Assembly: GCF_000238795.1 (NCBI RefSeq)
Contig: NZ_AFNK01000006.1
Location: 1 to 64,000 of the forward strand
Direction of reading: 5' to 3'
Source of the DNA: Haemophilus sputorum CCUG 13788
Lineage (GTDB): Bacteria > Pseudomonadota > Gammaproteobacteria > Enterobacterales > Pasteurellaceae
Length of the DNA stretch: 64,000 bases
The position numbers and the translations under genes are program-made. This document shows positions 19,040 through 27,499 of the stretch, in pieces. Position 1 is the first letter of the stretch, and every line of letters begins with the position of its first letter. The notes under the pieces are model-generated. The model did not search any database, was not told the DNA's origin, and saw only the letters and a list, made by a program, of their open reading frames with translations.

Positions 19040-19070
19040 ATCATAAATCTTAACCTAAGGTTAAGGTCAA
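19040..19070 (-). promoter_or_regulatory. MerR-family promoter of the DUF305 gene
   Basis: On the minus strand, -35 TTGACC and -10 TATGAT are separated by 19 bp. This is the over-long spacer that MerR-type activators compensate for. A perfect dyad CTTAACC-TTA-GGTTAAG (19049-19065) lies in the spacer and overlaps the -35 edge. The downstream gene start is 35 bp away. No merR-type gene lies in the window. Confidence 0.82.
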
Positions 19071-19134
19071 TATTATTTCGAAAATTTTTGGTGAAGGCTA
19101 AAATAAGACAATCTTTGATATGAGGGACAGAATC

Positions 19135-19181
19135 ATGAAGCAAAAAATTGTGCTTGCCACGAGCAATAAAGGCAAAGTAAA
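19135..19181 (+). pseudogene. rdgB: 5' fragment of rdgB (XTP/dITP diphosphatase)
   Basis: ATG 19135 begins MKQKIVLATSNKGKVK, the N terminus of RdgB, the enzyme that removes non-canonical purine nucleoside triphosphates; its nucleotide-binding SxNxxK motif is included. Similarity ends after 16 codons, where IS3-family sequence begins. A purine-rich GAGGGA stretch remains upstream. The piece is non-functional. A complete rdgB would have to be elsewhere. Confidence 0.72.
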
Positions 19182-19357
19182 ATGGAGTGTTTTCACGGAA
19201 AATCGTTTACTAGCATTGATGAACTTGAAAAGGCTATCAATGATTATGTACGGTACTATAATGAAGAACGAATCCAATTAAAATTAAAAGGACTGAGTCC
19301 GATACAATATCGAAAGCAGTCCTTTAAATAACAGTCTAACTTTTTGGGGTCAGATCA
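19182..19357 (+). mobile_element. 3' end of an IS3-family (IS150-like) element
   Basis: The last 49 codons of an OrfB transposase are intact (MECFHGKSFTSIDELEKAIN ... VRYYNEERIQLKLKGLSPIQ ... stop at 19329-19331). They include the YYNEERIQLKLKGLSP signature of the integrase C terminus. The element end follows as AGTCTAACTTTTTGGGGTCA plus GATCA. The left part of the element, with orfA and the catalytic DDE core, is missing. Confidence 0.8.
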
Positions 19358-19421
19358 GTTTTATTTTTATAGGCGTTCTTCAGACTAGCATCGAAATAAA
19401 ATAGACTTCCATTAGAGTCTG
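19358..19421. other. Gap between the IS3 remnant and yihD
   Basis: This is A/T-rich sequence without a recognisable gene. AATAGACTTCCATTAGAGTC contains a short GACTC-type dyad (AGACT...AGTCT) that could form a weak hairpin 10-35 bp past the yihD stop on the minus strand. Confidence 0.4.
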
Positions 19422-19691
19422 TTAATCTTTTAAAATTCCCCGCGCACGTAAAATTGCGCTTTTAAAATCGTCTTCGTAATCTTTTTTAATGCCCGGAATC
19501 GGCTCGTGTTTATCTGAATTGCGCATTTTTAATTGATAAATTAACACTTCATCGCGCAACGCTGGATAATTATTCGGCTCGCCGACTTCTTCTGAAAGCT
19601 GTTGCAAAATATCAATTAAATGTAAATCTGGCTGTTTACGCCAATGTTCACCTAATAATTCTAGCAACTCTTCTAAACGTTTGCATTTCAT
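19422..19691 (-). CDS. yihD: YihD family protein (DUF1040)
   Basis: The 89-aa cytoplasmic protein (MKCKRLEELLELLGEHWRKQ ... ILRARGILKD) matches YihD in size and sequence style; function is unproven. In E. coli the order is mobB-mobA / yihD-srkA-dsbA, with mobA divergent from yihD. The same mobA/yihD divergence and dsbA on the yihD strand are kept here, but a 1.5-kb islet separates yihD from dsbA and no srkA is present between them. The ribosome site AAGGAT precedes ATG 19691. Confidence 0.88.
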   Translation of the reverse strand: MKCKRLEELLELLGEHWRKQPDLHLIDILQQLSEEVGEPNNYPALRDEVLIYQLKMRNSDKHEPIPGIKKDYEDDFKSAILRARGILKD

Positions 19692-19791
19692 GAAAAATCC
19701 TTAAAAATTCTTGTTGAAAATCAGGGCGGATCATATACTTTTAGCTCTATTTTTGCAAAACAATCGCTTATGTTTTTAAGCAGAGGAGACA

Positions 19792-20871
19792 ATGATGCAT
19801 CACATCAGCGCGGTGATTTTAGCTGGCGGCAAAGCTCGTCGCATGCACGGAGTCGAAAAAGGGCTACAACTTTTGCATGGCAAACCGCTTATTTCGCATA
19901 TTCTTTCTCGCCTATCGCCACAAATTAATGATATTTGGCTTAATATCAACCGCTCAGAAAGCGAATATCAGCGCCTTTTCCCAACCTATCCTCGCTTTCA
20001 AGATGAACTGCCAGATTTCCAAGGTGCATTAAGCGGAATGTTAAGTGCTTTTGCAAAAATTCCAGCAGACTACCTATTATTTGTGCCGTGTGATAGCCCC
20101 TATTTACCAGAGAATCTACTACATAAGCTTTCCACCGCATTACGTATTAACAATGCTCAGATCGCCTATGCGCATGACGGCGAACGCCCGCATCCAACTT
20201 TTGCGTTATTGCATCGTGATGTTGTGCCTGCACTACAAGCCTATTTAAATTTGGGTGAACGACGATTATTTTATTTTTTCCAAACACAGCGTAGTGTTGC
20301 AGTAGATTTTTCTGAGCAGCCTGAAGCCTTTCAAAATTTTAATACGCTAGATGCTCTTGCCCTTGCAGCCCAACCAAAATCAGCGCCCAAAATTTTAGGC
20401 ATTACGGGGTATAGTGGCACAGGAAAAACCACGCTATTAGAAAAATTACTACCAAAATTGACCGCTTGCGGGCTAAAAGTGGGGCTCATTAAACACTCTC
20501 ATCACAATATTGAAACCGATAAACCAGGAAAAGACAGCTACCGCTTACGCCAAGCGGGCGCTAATCCAACTATGGTTGTTTGCGATCAACGTTGGGCACT
20601 GATGTGTGAAACGCCTGCCGAGCAAGCGGTCGATTTTCAACAATTTATTGCAAAATTTGAGCATGTTGATTTAGTGTTGGTGGAAGGCTTTAAGCATGAA
20701 GCGATGGCAAAATTGCAACTCCACCGCAAAGCGATTGAAAAACCTTTGCCAGAACTGGATGAATGGACAATCGCCACTGCAACTGATTATCCGCTTGAAC
20801 GGGAAAACCTGCTCGATATTAACAACATTGAGCAAATTGCGGAATTTGTGAAAAATTATGTGAAACAATAA
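19792..20871 (+). CDS. mobAB: MobA-MobB fusion: molybdenum cofactor guanylyltransferase
   Basis: The 359-aa protein has two domains. Residues 1-190 are MobA, which adds GMP to Mo-molybdopterin to form MGD: nucleotide-binding signature ILAGGKARRMHGVEKGLQ (about 9-26), then FVPCDSPYLPENLL (about 96-109). Residues 200-359 are MobB, a GTP-binding helper: P-loop GITGYSGTGKTTLLEKL (about 204-220), then KHSHHNIETDKPGKDSYRLR and LVLVEGFKHE. In E. coli these are separate adjacent genes. NapA in this window needs the product (bis-MGD). GAGGAG precedes tandem ATGs at 19792/19795; either may be used. Confidence 0.94.
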   Translation: MMHHISAVILAGGKARRMHGVEKGLQLLHGKPLISHILSRLSPQINDIWLNINRSESEYQRLFPTYPRFQDELPDFQGALSGMLSAFAKIPADYLLFVPCDSPYLPENLLHKLSTALRINNAQIAYAHDGERPHPTFALLHRDVVPALQAYLNLGERRLFYFFQTQRSVAVDFSEQPEAFQNFNTLDALALAAQPKSAPKILGITGYSGTGKTTLLEKLLPKLTACGLKVGLIKHSHHNIETDKPGKDSYRLRQAGANPTMVVCDQRWALMCETPAEQAVDFQQFIAKFEHVDLVLVEGFKHEAMAKLQLHRKAIEKPLPELDEWTIATATDYPLERENLLDINNIEQIAEFVKNYVKQ

Positions 20872-20872
20872 A

Positions 20873-20899
20873 AAAACGGGAGTTCAACTCCCGTTTTTC
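20873..20899. terminator. Bidirectional terminator between mobAB and queH
   Basis: AAAAACGGGAGTT pairs with AACTCCCGTTTTT around a minimal loop, with A and T tails on both sides, between convergent genes. Confidence 0.88.
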
Positions 20900-21639
20900 T
20901 AATCTGGTGAATAATAAAGTTTACCAATTTCAATACGCTGACGGCCTGTTTCTAAGCGCCATTTATTGGAATCACGCAACGAATACACACAGCCACAATA
21001 TTCTTGTTGATAGAAACGCTCACGCTTACTGATTTCAATCATACGTTGTGAACCGCCACCTTTTCGCCAGTTGTAATCCCAATAAACCACATCATCGTAT
21101 GGTGCTGCTGCGCGGTGGCCACAATCATTGATTTGGTTCATATCCTTCCAACGAGAAATTCCTAAACAGCTGGTAAATACGGGGAAACCATGTTCATGTG
21201 CATATTGTGCGGCTTTTTCAAAGCGCATATCAAAGCACATTGTGCAACGAATGCCACGCTCTGGTTCCCATTCCATGCCTTCTGCTTTTTTAAACCAGGT
21301 TTTACGATCGTTTTCGTAGTCATCATCCACATCAATAAACGGAATACCATGTTTTTCTGCAAAACGAATATTCTCTTCTTTTCGAATCATATACTCTTTT
21401 AGCGGATGAATATTTGGATTATAGAAGTAAATCGTAAATTCAATGCCGGAAGCCAAAATCGCTTCCATGACTTCGCCAGAGCAAGGCGCACAGCAAGAAT
21501 GCAGCAATAATTTATTGTGCCCACCCGGCAGACTTAATTTTTCACGCACAAAAGGCGCATTGGGATCTTTGCCTTTACGCGTTAACTTTTTCTGTTTGAG
21601 TTTCTCTTGATGTTCAAGAGGTTGGTGTTGATTAGTCAT
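20899..21639 (-). CDS. queH: Epoxyqueuosine reductase QueH
   Basis: The 246-aa protein of the former DUF208 family performs the last step of queuosine synthesis, reducing epoxyqueuosine in tRNA; it is the non-homologous alternative to QueG. Conserved Cys pairs are visible in [17 protein letters not shown] (about residues 43-59) and [15 protein letters not shown] (about 212-226). The internal [17 protein letters not shown] signature (about 130-146) carries two more Cys. These ligate a 4Fe-4S cluster plus a metal in structures of the family. It lies 19 bp downstream of ispB and is probably co-transcribed with it. Confidence 0.93.
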   Translation of the reverse strand: MTNQHQPLEHQEKLKQKKLTRKGKDPNAPFVREKLSLPGGHNKLLLHSCCAPCSGEVMEAILASGIEFTIYFYNPNIHPLKEYMIRKEENIRFAEKHGIPFIDVDDDYENDRKTWFKKAEGMEWEPERGIRCTMCFDMRFEKAAQYAHEHGFPVFTSCLGISRWKDMNQINDCGHRAAAPYDDVVYWDYNWRKGGGSQRMIEISKRERFYQQEYCGCVYSLRDSNKWRLETGRQRIEIGKLYYSPD

Positions 21640-21658
21640 TATTCTGTTCTTGATAAAT

Positions 21659-22642
21659 TTAATAAGCGCGATCTACCGACAAATACGCTAAAGAAATCAA
21701 TGCTTGTTTATATTCACTTTCAGGTAATACCGAAAGCGCATCTACCGCTTTTTGCGCTTCAGCTTTTGCTTTTGCCATAACAAAATCAAGCGACTTATGC
21801 TCCGCCATAATCGCAAGCACATCATCAATCTTGGCAATATCGCCACCGTTTTCAATAGCATGGCGAATCATCTCTGCTTGTTCTGCTGTGCCATGTTGCA
21901 TGGCATGTAACAATGGTAAGGTTGGTTTACCTTCCACAAAATCATCGCCAACATTTTTACCCATGGTTTGCGCATTCGCGGAATAATCTAAAATATCATC
22001 AACTAATTGGAACGCTGTGCCTAAATAACAACCGTAAGCTTTTAATGCCGATTCAACTTCTTCACTCTGCTCTGCTACAATCGCCACACATTGGGTTGCT
22101 GCTTCAAACAGACGCGCTGTTTTATTGTAGATAACCTTCATGTAATTTTCTTCGGTTGTGTTCGGATCGTTCACATTCATCAACTGCTGCACTTCGCCTT
22201 CTGCTAATGCATTAGTTGCTGCCGACATCACTTTAAGCACTTTCAATGAATCGACAGAAGTCATCATCTGGAATGAACGCGTATAAATATAATCGCCCAC
22301 TAACACGCTCGCTGCATTACCGAAAGCTGCATTGGCGGTTTCGCGCCCACGACGCATATCAGACTCATCGACAACATCGTCATGCAATAACGTTGCAGTA
22401 TGAACAAACTCAATAAAGGCTGCTGTGGTAACGTGTTTTTTCCCAGTATAACCTAGCGCTTTTGCAGCTAATACTGCAATTAACGGGCGAATACGTTTGC
22501 CCCCCCCACTGATAATATAAAAACCCAGTTGGTTAATCAGCGGCACATCAGAATTTAGCTGCGCCAAAATTTCTGCATTAACCGCCTGCATTTCTTCTGC
22601 TGCAAGCGTTTGAATTTGTTCTAAAGATAATGTTGCACTCAT
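21659..22642 (-). CDS. ispB: Octaprenyl diphosphate synthase
   Basis: The 327-aa trans-polyprenyl synthase makes the C40 side chain of quinones. The first Asp-rich motif is in [15 protein letters not shown] (about residues 91-105), and the second is [12 protein letters not shown] (about 217-228). [10 protein letters not shown] (about 47-56) binds IPP. The length matches E. coli IspB (323). The start [20 protein letters not shown] is supported by a downstream-facing GGA site. The quinones feed NapC, NapGH and DcuB-linked fumarate respiration. Confidence 0.95.
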   Translation of the reverse strand: MSATLSLEQIQTLAAEEMQAVNAEILAQLNSDVPLINQLGFYIISGGGKRIRPLIAVLAAKALGYTGKKHVTTAAFIEFVHTATLLHDDVVDESDMRRGRETANAAFGNAASVLVGDYIYTRSFQMMTSVDSLKVLKVMSAATNALAEGEVQQLMNVNDPNTTEENYMKVIYNKTARLFEAATQCVAIVAEQSEEVESALKAYGCYLGTAFQLVDDILDYSANAQTMGKNVGDDFVEGKPTLPLLHAMQHGTAEQAEMIRHAIENGGDIAKIDDVLAIMAEHKSLDFVMAKAKAEAQKAVDALSVLPESEYKQALISLAYLSVDRAY

Positions 22643-22797
22643 CGTTTTTCCAAAAATACGCGATAAAAATTAGCGTGATTCTACCTTAAATAGCGCTTGC
22701 CTCAAAAAGAATTCTTGCAAGCGGTCATTTTTCCACTTTTTTCTTCCATTTTTAGCGTGTATGATTTTAAAAATTTTTTCACAATAAAGAGTGTTTT

Positions 22798-23682
22798 ATG
22801 AAATGTGAATGCCAACAAATTACTAAACTCCAACCCGATTTTTGCGTTTTACTGAACCAATATCGTCTTATTGAAATCGCAGGCGCAGATGCTGAAAAAT
22901 ATCTACAAGGACAGCTCACCGCAGATGTGACAAAGCTTGCCATTGGCGAACACACGTTAACTAGCCATTGCGATCCGAAAGGCAAAATGAGTGCGCTATT
23001 TCGTTTATATCGCGCACAAGCCGAGCAGTTTTTTGCCATTATTCGTTGCGAATTACTGCCCGAAGCATTAGTGCAGTTAAAAAAATATGCCGTGTTCTCT
23101 AAAGTCACATTTACCGAATTAGATACGCCATTATTTGGCGTAGCGAATGCAACGACTTTAGCTAATTTGAGTGAAAATGCGACCGCTTTAGTGCTCTCTT
23201 GCGCACAGAAACGCGCGATTGTCTGGGGAGAAACGCTTACTACGCATGGCGAAAGCGCGCTTTGGGATTTAGCAGATATTCAAGATGGTTTACCAATTCT
23301 CGCTAAAGCCAACCAATTTGAGCTCATTCCACAAGCTGCCAACTTACAAGCGGTCGAAAATGCGATCTCTTTTACCAAAGGTTGCTACATTGGGCAAGAA
23401 ACCGTTGCACGAGCGAAATATCGTGGGGCGAACAAGCGTGCCATGTTTATTTTAGTTGGCAACAGCGAACAAACGGAATGCCCAGAAGCCGGTCAAGCAC
23501 TAGAAATGCAATTAGGGGAAAACTGGCGTGCGAGCGGTACTGTATTAGCCGCAGTACATTATCAGCAACAACTTTGGGTGCAAATTGTACTGAATAAAGA
23601 GATTGAAGCTGATACATTATTCCGCTTTAACGATACGTTATTGAAAATTTGTGAATTACCTTATGCGTTAGAAGAAGCTTAA
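22798..23682 (+). CDS. ygfZ: Folate-dependent tRNA-modification/Fe-S protein YgfZ
   Basis: The 294-aa GcvT-like protein binds tetrahydrofolate and supports repair or synthesis of certain 4Fe-4S enzymes, including tRNA thiomethyltransferases. The family signature KGCYIGQETVARAKYRG (about residues 196-212), with its essential Cys, is present. So is the early GQLTADVTKL ... SHCDPKGKMSALFRLYR region (about 38-70). The length is slightly shorter than E. coli YgfZ (326). It is a single gene, divergent from ispB across an uptake-signal-containing gap. Confidence 0.93.
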   Translation: MKCECQQITKLQPDFCVLLNQYRLIEIAGADAEKYLQGQLTADVTKLAIGEHTLTSHCDPKGKMSALFRLYRAQAEQFFAIIRCELLPEALVQLKKYAVFSKVTFTELDTPLFGVANATTLANLSENATALVLSCAQKRAIVWGETLTTHGESALWDLADIQDGLPILAKANQFELIPQAANLQAVENAISFTKGCYIGQETVARAKYRGANKRAMFILVGNSEQTECPEAGQALEMQLGENWRASGTVLAAVHYQQQLWVQIVLNKEIEADTLFRFNDTLLKICELPYALEEA

Positions 23683-23721
23683 TTCAACACAAAATAAAAA
23701 CCGAAATTTATTATTTATATA

Positions 23722-23780
23722 AAAAGCGGTCAGATTCTTAAGCAAATTTGCAAATTGCTTTTAAAATCTGGCCGCTTTTA
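23722..23780. terminator. Inverted uptake-like pair between ygfZ and the J-protein gene
   Basis: AAAAAGCGGTCAGATT and its near complement AATCTGGCCGCTTTT bracket an inner AAGCAAATTTGCAAATTGCTT dyad. This makes a long stem between two convergent genes. Confidence 0.68.
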
Positions 23781-23810
23781 GTTCTCAACTTTCAGTTAAT
23801 CTTTTTTCAT

Positions 23811-25655
23811 TTAAACCGCATTTTTTGCTAATTGGTGAGAAACAAACCTCATTATACCGACATGAATTAAATAAACAACCAAACTTATCGGATAAAAATA
23901 GTAAAGACCATTCTCAACGTTTTCCAAGCCATACCATGCAATAATAAAACTTAAAAATCCTAATTCAAGTAATCCACTAACTGTTTTAACTTTAAAAATA
24001 TGTTCCCCGGCTAAACTTGGCAAGAAAACGAACCATAACACTAATGCAAAAATCACCATAAAAGGATAAAGCAATAATTCAGTATCGCTCGGCAGTTTTA
24101 CAAACGGATAAATTAAAATAGATTTAATATAAATATAAATCCGTGGTTTAAAGATTGTCATATATACATTTAAATTTATCCAATAAATGATAATAAGGAC
24201 AAGATAGCCTTCTGGTATTGGAAAAAACGCCATTGCTAAAGTAGATAAAACCAATCCCCAAAAATAACGGGAGTATTTATACTCAATATAAGCAGGAATC
24301 AAACTTAAACAAATCAGCAATACGCCAAGTAATAATGAACCTAGTATAAAATAATTATTTGTTTGTTCACTAACCTGTGAAGCAAATAACCAACCGACTA
24401 CTGGGAAAGCAATCATTCTAAAGAATTCATTATGTTCATTACCGGTATATAAAAACTTTCTCAAAACCTCAAATTTAGATAAACCTAAAATAAATCCAGA
24501 AACAAAATAAAATATTGCAAAGCAAAATAGAACAATGACAAATGGTACGCCAATGTTTTCATTAAATCTATGGCTAAAAATAATGGAAGCTATGCCAAAA
24601 AATAAAAGCCCTCGCCAAAAATATCTTAATATTTTCGCAGCAGAAAAAATGCGATTCACTTTGGGTGTCGTTGCTTCAATTTTCCAATGCGGAATTAACG
24701 ATCTCTCATAGGCAATATAAATCCATGCGAAAAAAGCATAAATCACGCTTAAAATCACACTACATTTATTGGCTGCTCTTGCCAAAATGCCGTAATAAAA
24801 TGACTCCGCAGCTTTTTCTGGTGCTGTTTTAATTAAATTAGTAGGAATTGATTTTAAATAATCCGGTATCGGTGCCCAACCAACTTCTTGTTCAGCACGT
24901 TCTACTTTTGCTTGTAATAAATGAATGCCTTCTGGAGTTAATTGTTCTGCTATGACATAATCTTTATGCCATTGGAAATAATTTGTCCAAAGCTGAATTA
25001 AATAATTATTTTCGACCGGATAAGCAAAAAAACGTTGTAATAACGCACGCGAAAAAATAGGACTTTCATCAAAAGGCAGAGATTCAATACGAGGCTGCCA
25101 ATTTGCCCAATTTTTTAAAATGCCAATTTCACCTTCCGTTTCAAAAACCTCATCAATTTCCATCAATAACATATCGACTAAATCAAGCGCTGGCGCTTCT
25201 AATGGTTCTTCAGCCTCTACTTCATCATGCAATGTGCTATCTTGGTAAACGTATGAAATTTCTTCAGGCGCAGAGTTGGATGTCGGTTCTGCATGCGCGC
25301 TATCCGCTAAGTTAAATTCAATCGGGCAAGGCTCATAAGCGGTCGAATTTTCTGGCTCATTTGCAAAACGTGGCTCAAATTCACCCGCTTGTAATAGGCT
25401 TTCATCAGCAGATTCACTGCTTAATTCAGCTTCCTCTTCCCATAGAGAATCAGCACGATTTGCGGCTGCCCGTTCTTCATATTCTCGCTGATAAGCTGCC
25501 TGAACTAACGCCTCATCAAAAGCGGCTCGTAGTGCTTGATAGCCTGCTGGATCTTCATCCGGTCGGGTGACTTTGAGTTTTTTTGCATAAGCACGACGAA
25601 TCGCTTTTTCATCACTGGTTGAGTTGATCTCTAAAATTTTCCAACAAATTGCCAT
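23811..25655 (-). CDS. Membrane J-domain protein, partner of HscC-type Hsp70
   Basis: The 614-aa protein has an N-terminal J-like domain (about residues 1-60: CWKILEINSTSDEKAIRRAY, then AKKLKVTRPDEDPAGYQALR). A low-complexity acidic stretch spans about 65-160, followed by a helical soluble part to about 290. About eight hydrophobic segments lie between about 300 and the end. The canonical HPD of J-domains is RPD here, in the context T-R-P-D-E-D-P that I associate with DjlB/DjlC-like proteins adjacent to hscC in enterics. It lies 9 bp downstream of the hscC-like gene, so the two are surely one transcript. It would bring the Hsp70 to the inner membrane; clients are unknown. Confidence 0.83.
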   Translation of the reverse strand: MAICWKILEINSTSDEKAIRRAYAKKLKVTRPDEDPAGYQALRAAFDEALVQAAYQREYEERAAANRADSLWEEEAELSSESADESLLQAGEFEPRFANEPENSTAYEPCPIEFNLADSAHAEPTSNSAPEEISYVYQDSTLHDEVEAEEPLEAPALDLVDMLLMEIDEVFETEGEIGILKNWANWQPRIESLPFDESPIFSRALLQRFFAYPVENNYLIQLWTNYFQWHKDYVIAEQLTPEGIHLLQAKVERAEQEVGWAPIPDYLKSIPTNLIKTAPEKAAESFYYGILARAANKCSVILSVIYAFFAWIYIAYERSLIPHWKIEATTPKVNRIFSAAKILRYFWRGLLFFGIASIIFSHRFNENIGVPFVIVLFCFAIFYFVSGFILGLSKFEVLRKFLYTGNEHNEFFRMIAFPVVGWLFASQVSEQTNNYFILGSLLLGVLLICLSLIPAYIEYKYSRYFWGLVLSTLAMAFFPIPEGYLVLIIIYWINLNVYMTIFKPRIYIYIKSILIYPFVKLPSDTELLLYPFMVIFALVLWFVFLPSLAGEHIFKVKTVSGLLELGFLSFIIAWYGLENVENGLYYFYPISLVVYLIHVGIMRFVSHQLAKNAV

Positions 25656-25664
25656 GTAAACCTC

Positions 25665-27374
25665 TTAGATTAACCAACCTTCATCATAGCGCGCTAAACA
25701 CTCTTGCATTTTCTTTCTCGCGCGGTGGATTCTGCCCTCATCTTGCGATTCTAATTCCGCTTCAAAATAAGCTAAAAATTCACTAATTACCGCTCGCTCT
25801 TCGCCTAAATAGTTTTCATATAAGCGTTTGGCTTTTTCGAGCAAATAACGGTTTTCTTGTTGTTCGCGCGGGTGAATTTTCAGTTTAGCTAATTTCTCGC
25901 GTGAAGCCTGCACTTCTGCCGCACTCAAGTTGTGGCTGTTATGTTGGAAAACTTGGTTAATCTGAATATCTAACTCATCATTGGTTAAATCCACCTCAAG
26001 CAATCCGTTGATATCGTAACTAAAACGAACCGTGACGCCGACTTCGCCTCTTGGGTGAGGTGGCACGGTGACGAACATTTCGCCAAGCAAAATATTCTCA
26101 CTGCTAATCGCAGATTCTCCCTGACGAATATCAAACTGAAGTTCAGTTTGATTATCTTTTGCCGTGACATAATGCTGCTCGCGTGAAATCGGCACCGGCA
26201 TATTTCGTTCAATAATCGGGCTGAAACGGTCATTGATGCGTTGACCATTTGGCATATCTACACCAATAGTCGTACCTAATGAAAATGGCATGACATCCGT
26301 TAGTACAACTTCTTCTAAATTTTGATTGCGTGCAATCAGTGCAGCTTGTACCGCTGCCCCTCGCGCTATCGCTTCATCAGGATTGATTGCAGAAAGCGGT
26401 AAGCGTTGGAACCATTGGGCGATTGCTTTTCGGATAATCGGCATACGGGTTGCCCCACCCACCAAAATAATGCCATCAATACTAGACGGGTTAAGTTTGG
26501 CATCACGCAGTGCTCGCTCAATGGGCTGGCGTAAACGCGTAATTAACGGCTGTGCTGCTTGACGGAAATCCTCTTCAGAAATAATCGCTTCATGAACTTG
26601 TTCATCTAAGGTTAAAGCAATTTTGACACTTTTTTCTTTGCTTAACTGACGTTTCGCATGTTCAAACACCTGCCAAGATTCGCTTGATGTTTGAATCCGT
26701 TTTCTTTGCGCCTCATTTAAACTCGTGCACTTGGTTAAGAAACAGCGTTGTAAGGCTTGCACAAAATCTTCACCGCCAAGTTGATTATCGCCGGCGCTCG
26801 CGGAGACTTGCACCACACCATCAAAATAATCCAAGATTGAAATATCAAAGGTTCCGCCACCTAAATCAAAAATTAAGAAATTGGTATCGTCTGGCTTATC
26901 TTGCAGGTTGTAAGCAAGCCCAGCAGCTGTCGGTTCATTTAACAAGCGACTGACTTTTAACCCTGCCATTTCTGCCGCATTTTTGGTCGCTTGGCGCTGA
27001 ATCGCATTAAAATAAGCAGGCACCGTAATGACCACTTCTTCAACTGGCTCACCTAAGAAATGTTCGGCATCTTCTTTTAAACTTTTGAGCACTAATGCAG
27101 AAAGCTCTTCGGCGCGGAATTGTTGTTTGCCAAGTCGGAAGATTTTATCGCTGCCCATAAAGCGCTTAAATGCAGAAGCCGTCATCTGCGGGGCGGTCGC
27201 TAATCTTTCACGAGCGGCAAGCCCAACTAAAATCGAGCCATCTTCTGTTACGCTGACCACAGAAGGGGTTAATTCATGTCCGAGTTTATTAGGAATAAGA
27301 CAAGTTTCGCCATCAATAAATTGGGCAATTAAACTATTCGTTGTGCCTAAATCAATACCAATTTGTACGCTCAT
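25665..27374 (-). CDS. hscC: Hsp70-family chaperone HscC
   Basis: The 569-aa Hsp70 has the ATPase-domain signatures IGIDLGTTNSLIA (about residues 5-17), FLIFDLGGGTFDISILDY (about 169-186) and IILVGGATRMPIIRKAI (about 305-321). The substrate-binding part starts near DVMPFSLGTTIGVDMPNGQ (about 361-379). The lid is short, so the protein is shorter than DnaK (about 638), as is typical of HscC (556 in E. coli). It works with a specialised J-protein, encoded immediately downstream here. It is divergent from mutL. Confidence 0.9.
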   Translation of the reverse strand: MSVQIGIDLGTTNSLIAQFIDGETCLIPNKLGHELTPSVVSVTEDGSILVGLAARERLATAPQMTASAFKRFMGSDKIFRLGKQQFRAEELSALVLKSLKEDAEHFLGEPVEEVVITVPAYFNAIQRQATKNAAEMAGLKVSRLLNEPTAAGLAYNLQDKPDDTNFLIFDLGGGTFDISILDYFDGVVQVSASAGDNQLGGEDFVQALQRCFLTKCTSLNEAQRKRIQTSSESWQVFEHAKRQLSKEKSVKIALTLDEQVHEAIISEEDFRQAAQPLITRLRQPIERALRDAKLNPSSIDGIILVGGATRMPIIRKAIAQWFQRLPLSAINPDEAIARGAAVQAALIARNQNLEEVVLTDVMPFSLGTTIGVDMPNGQRINDRFSPIIERNMPVPISREQHYVTAKDNQTELQFDIRQGESAISSENILLGEMFVTVPPHPRGEVGVTVRFSYDINGLLEVDLTNDELDIQINQVFQHNSHNLSAAEVQASREKLAKLKIHPREQQENRYLLEKAKRLYENYLGEERAVISEFLAYFEAELESQDEGRIHRARKKMQECLARYDEGWLI

Positions 27375-27499
27375 TATTTACTTCCATTCTGTCTATATGA
27401 ATTTGCAAATTATGCCACAAAACTGACCGCTTGCTGCGCCATTTTATAATTGGTGCAAATTTGCTAAAATATCGCCAATTTTGACCTATTTTCTTGATT

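Noticed and set aside
25103-25570. Two plus-strand frames antisense to the J-protein linker
   Set aside because: They are shadows of a low-complexity acidic segment, rich in His/Leu/Gln by reverse translation, with no start signals.
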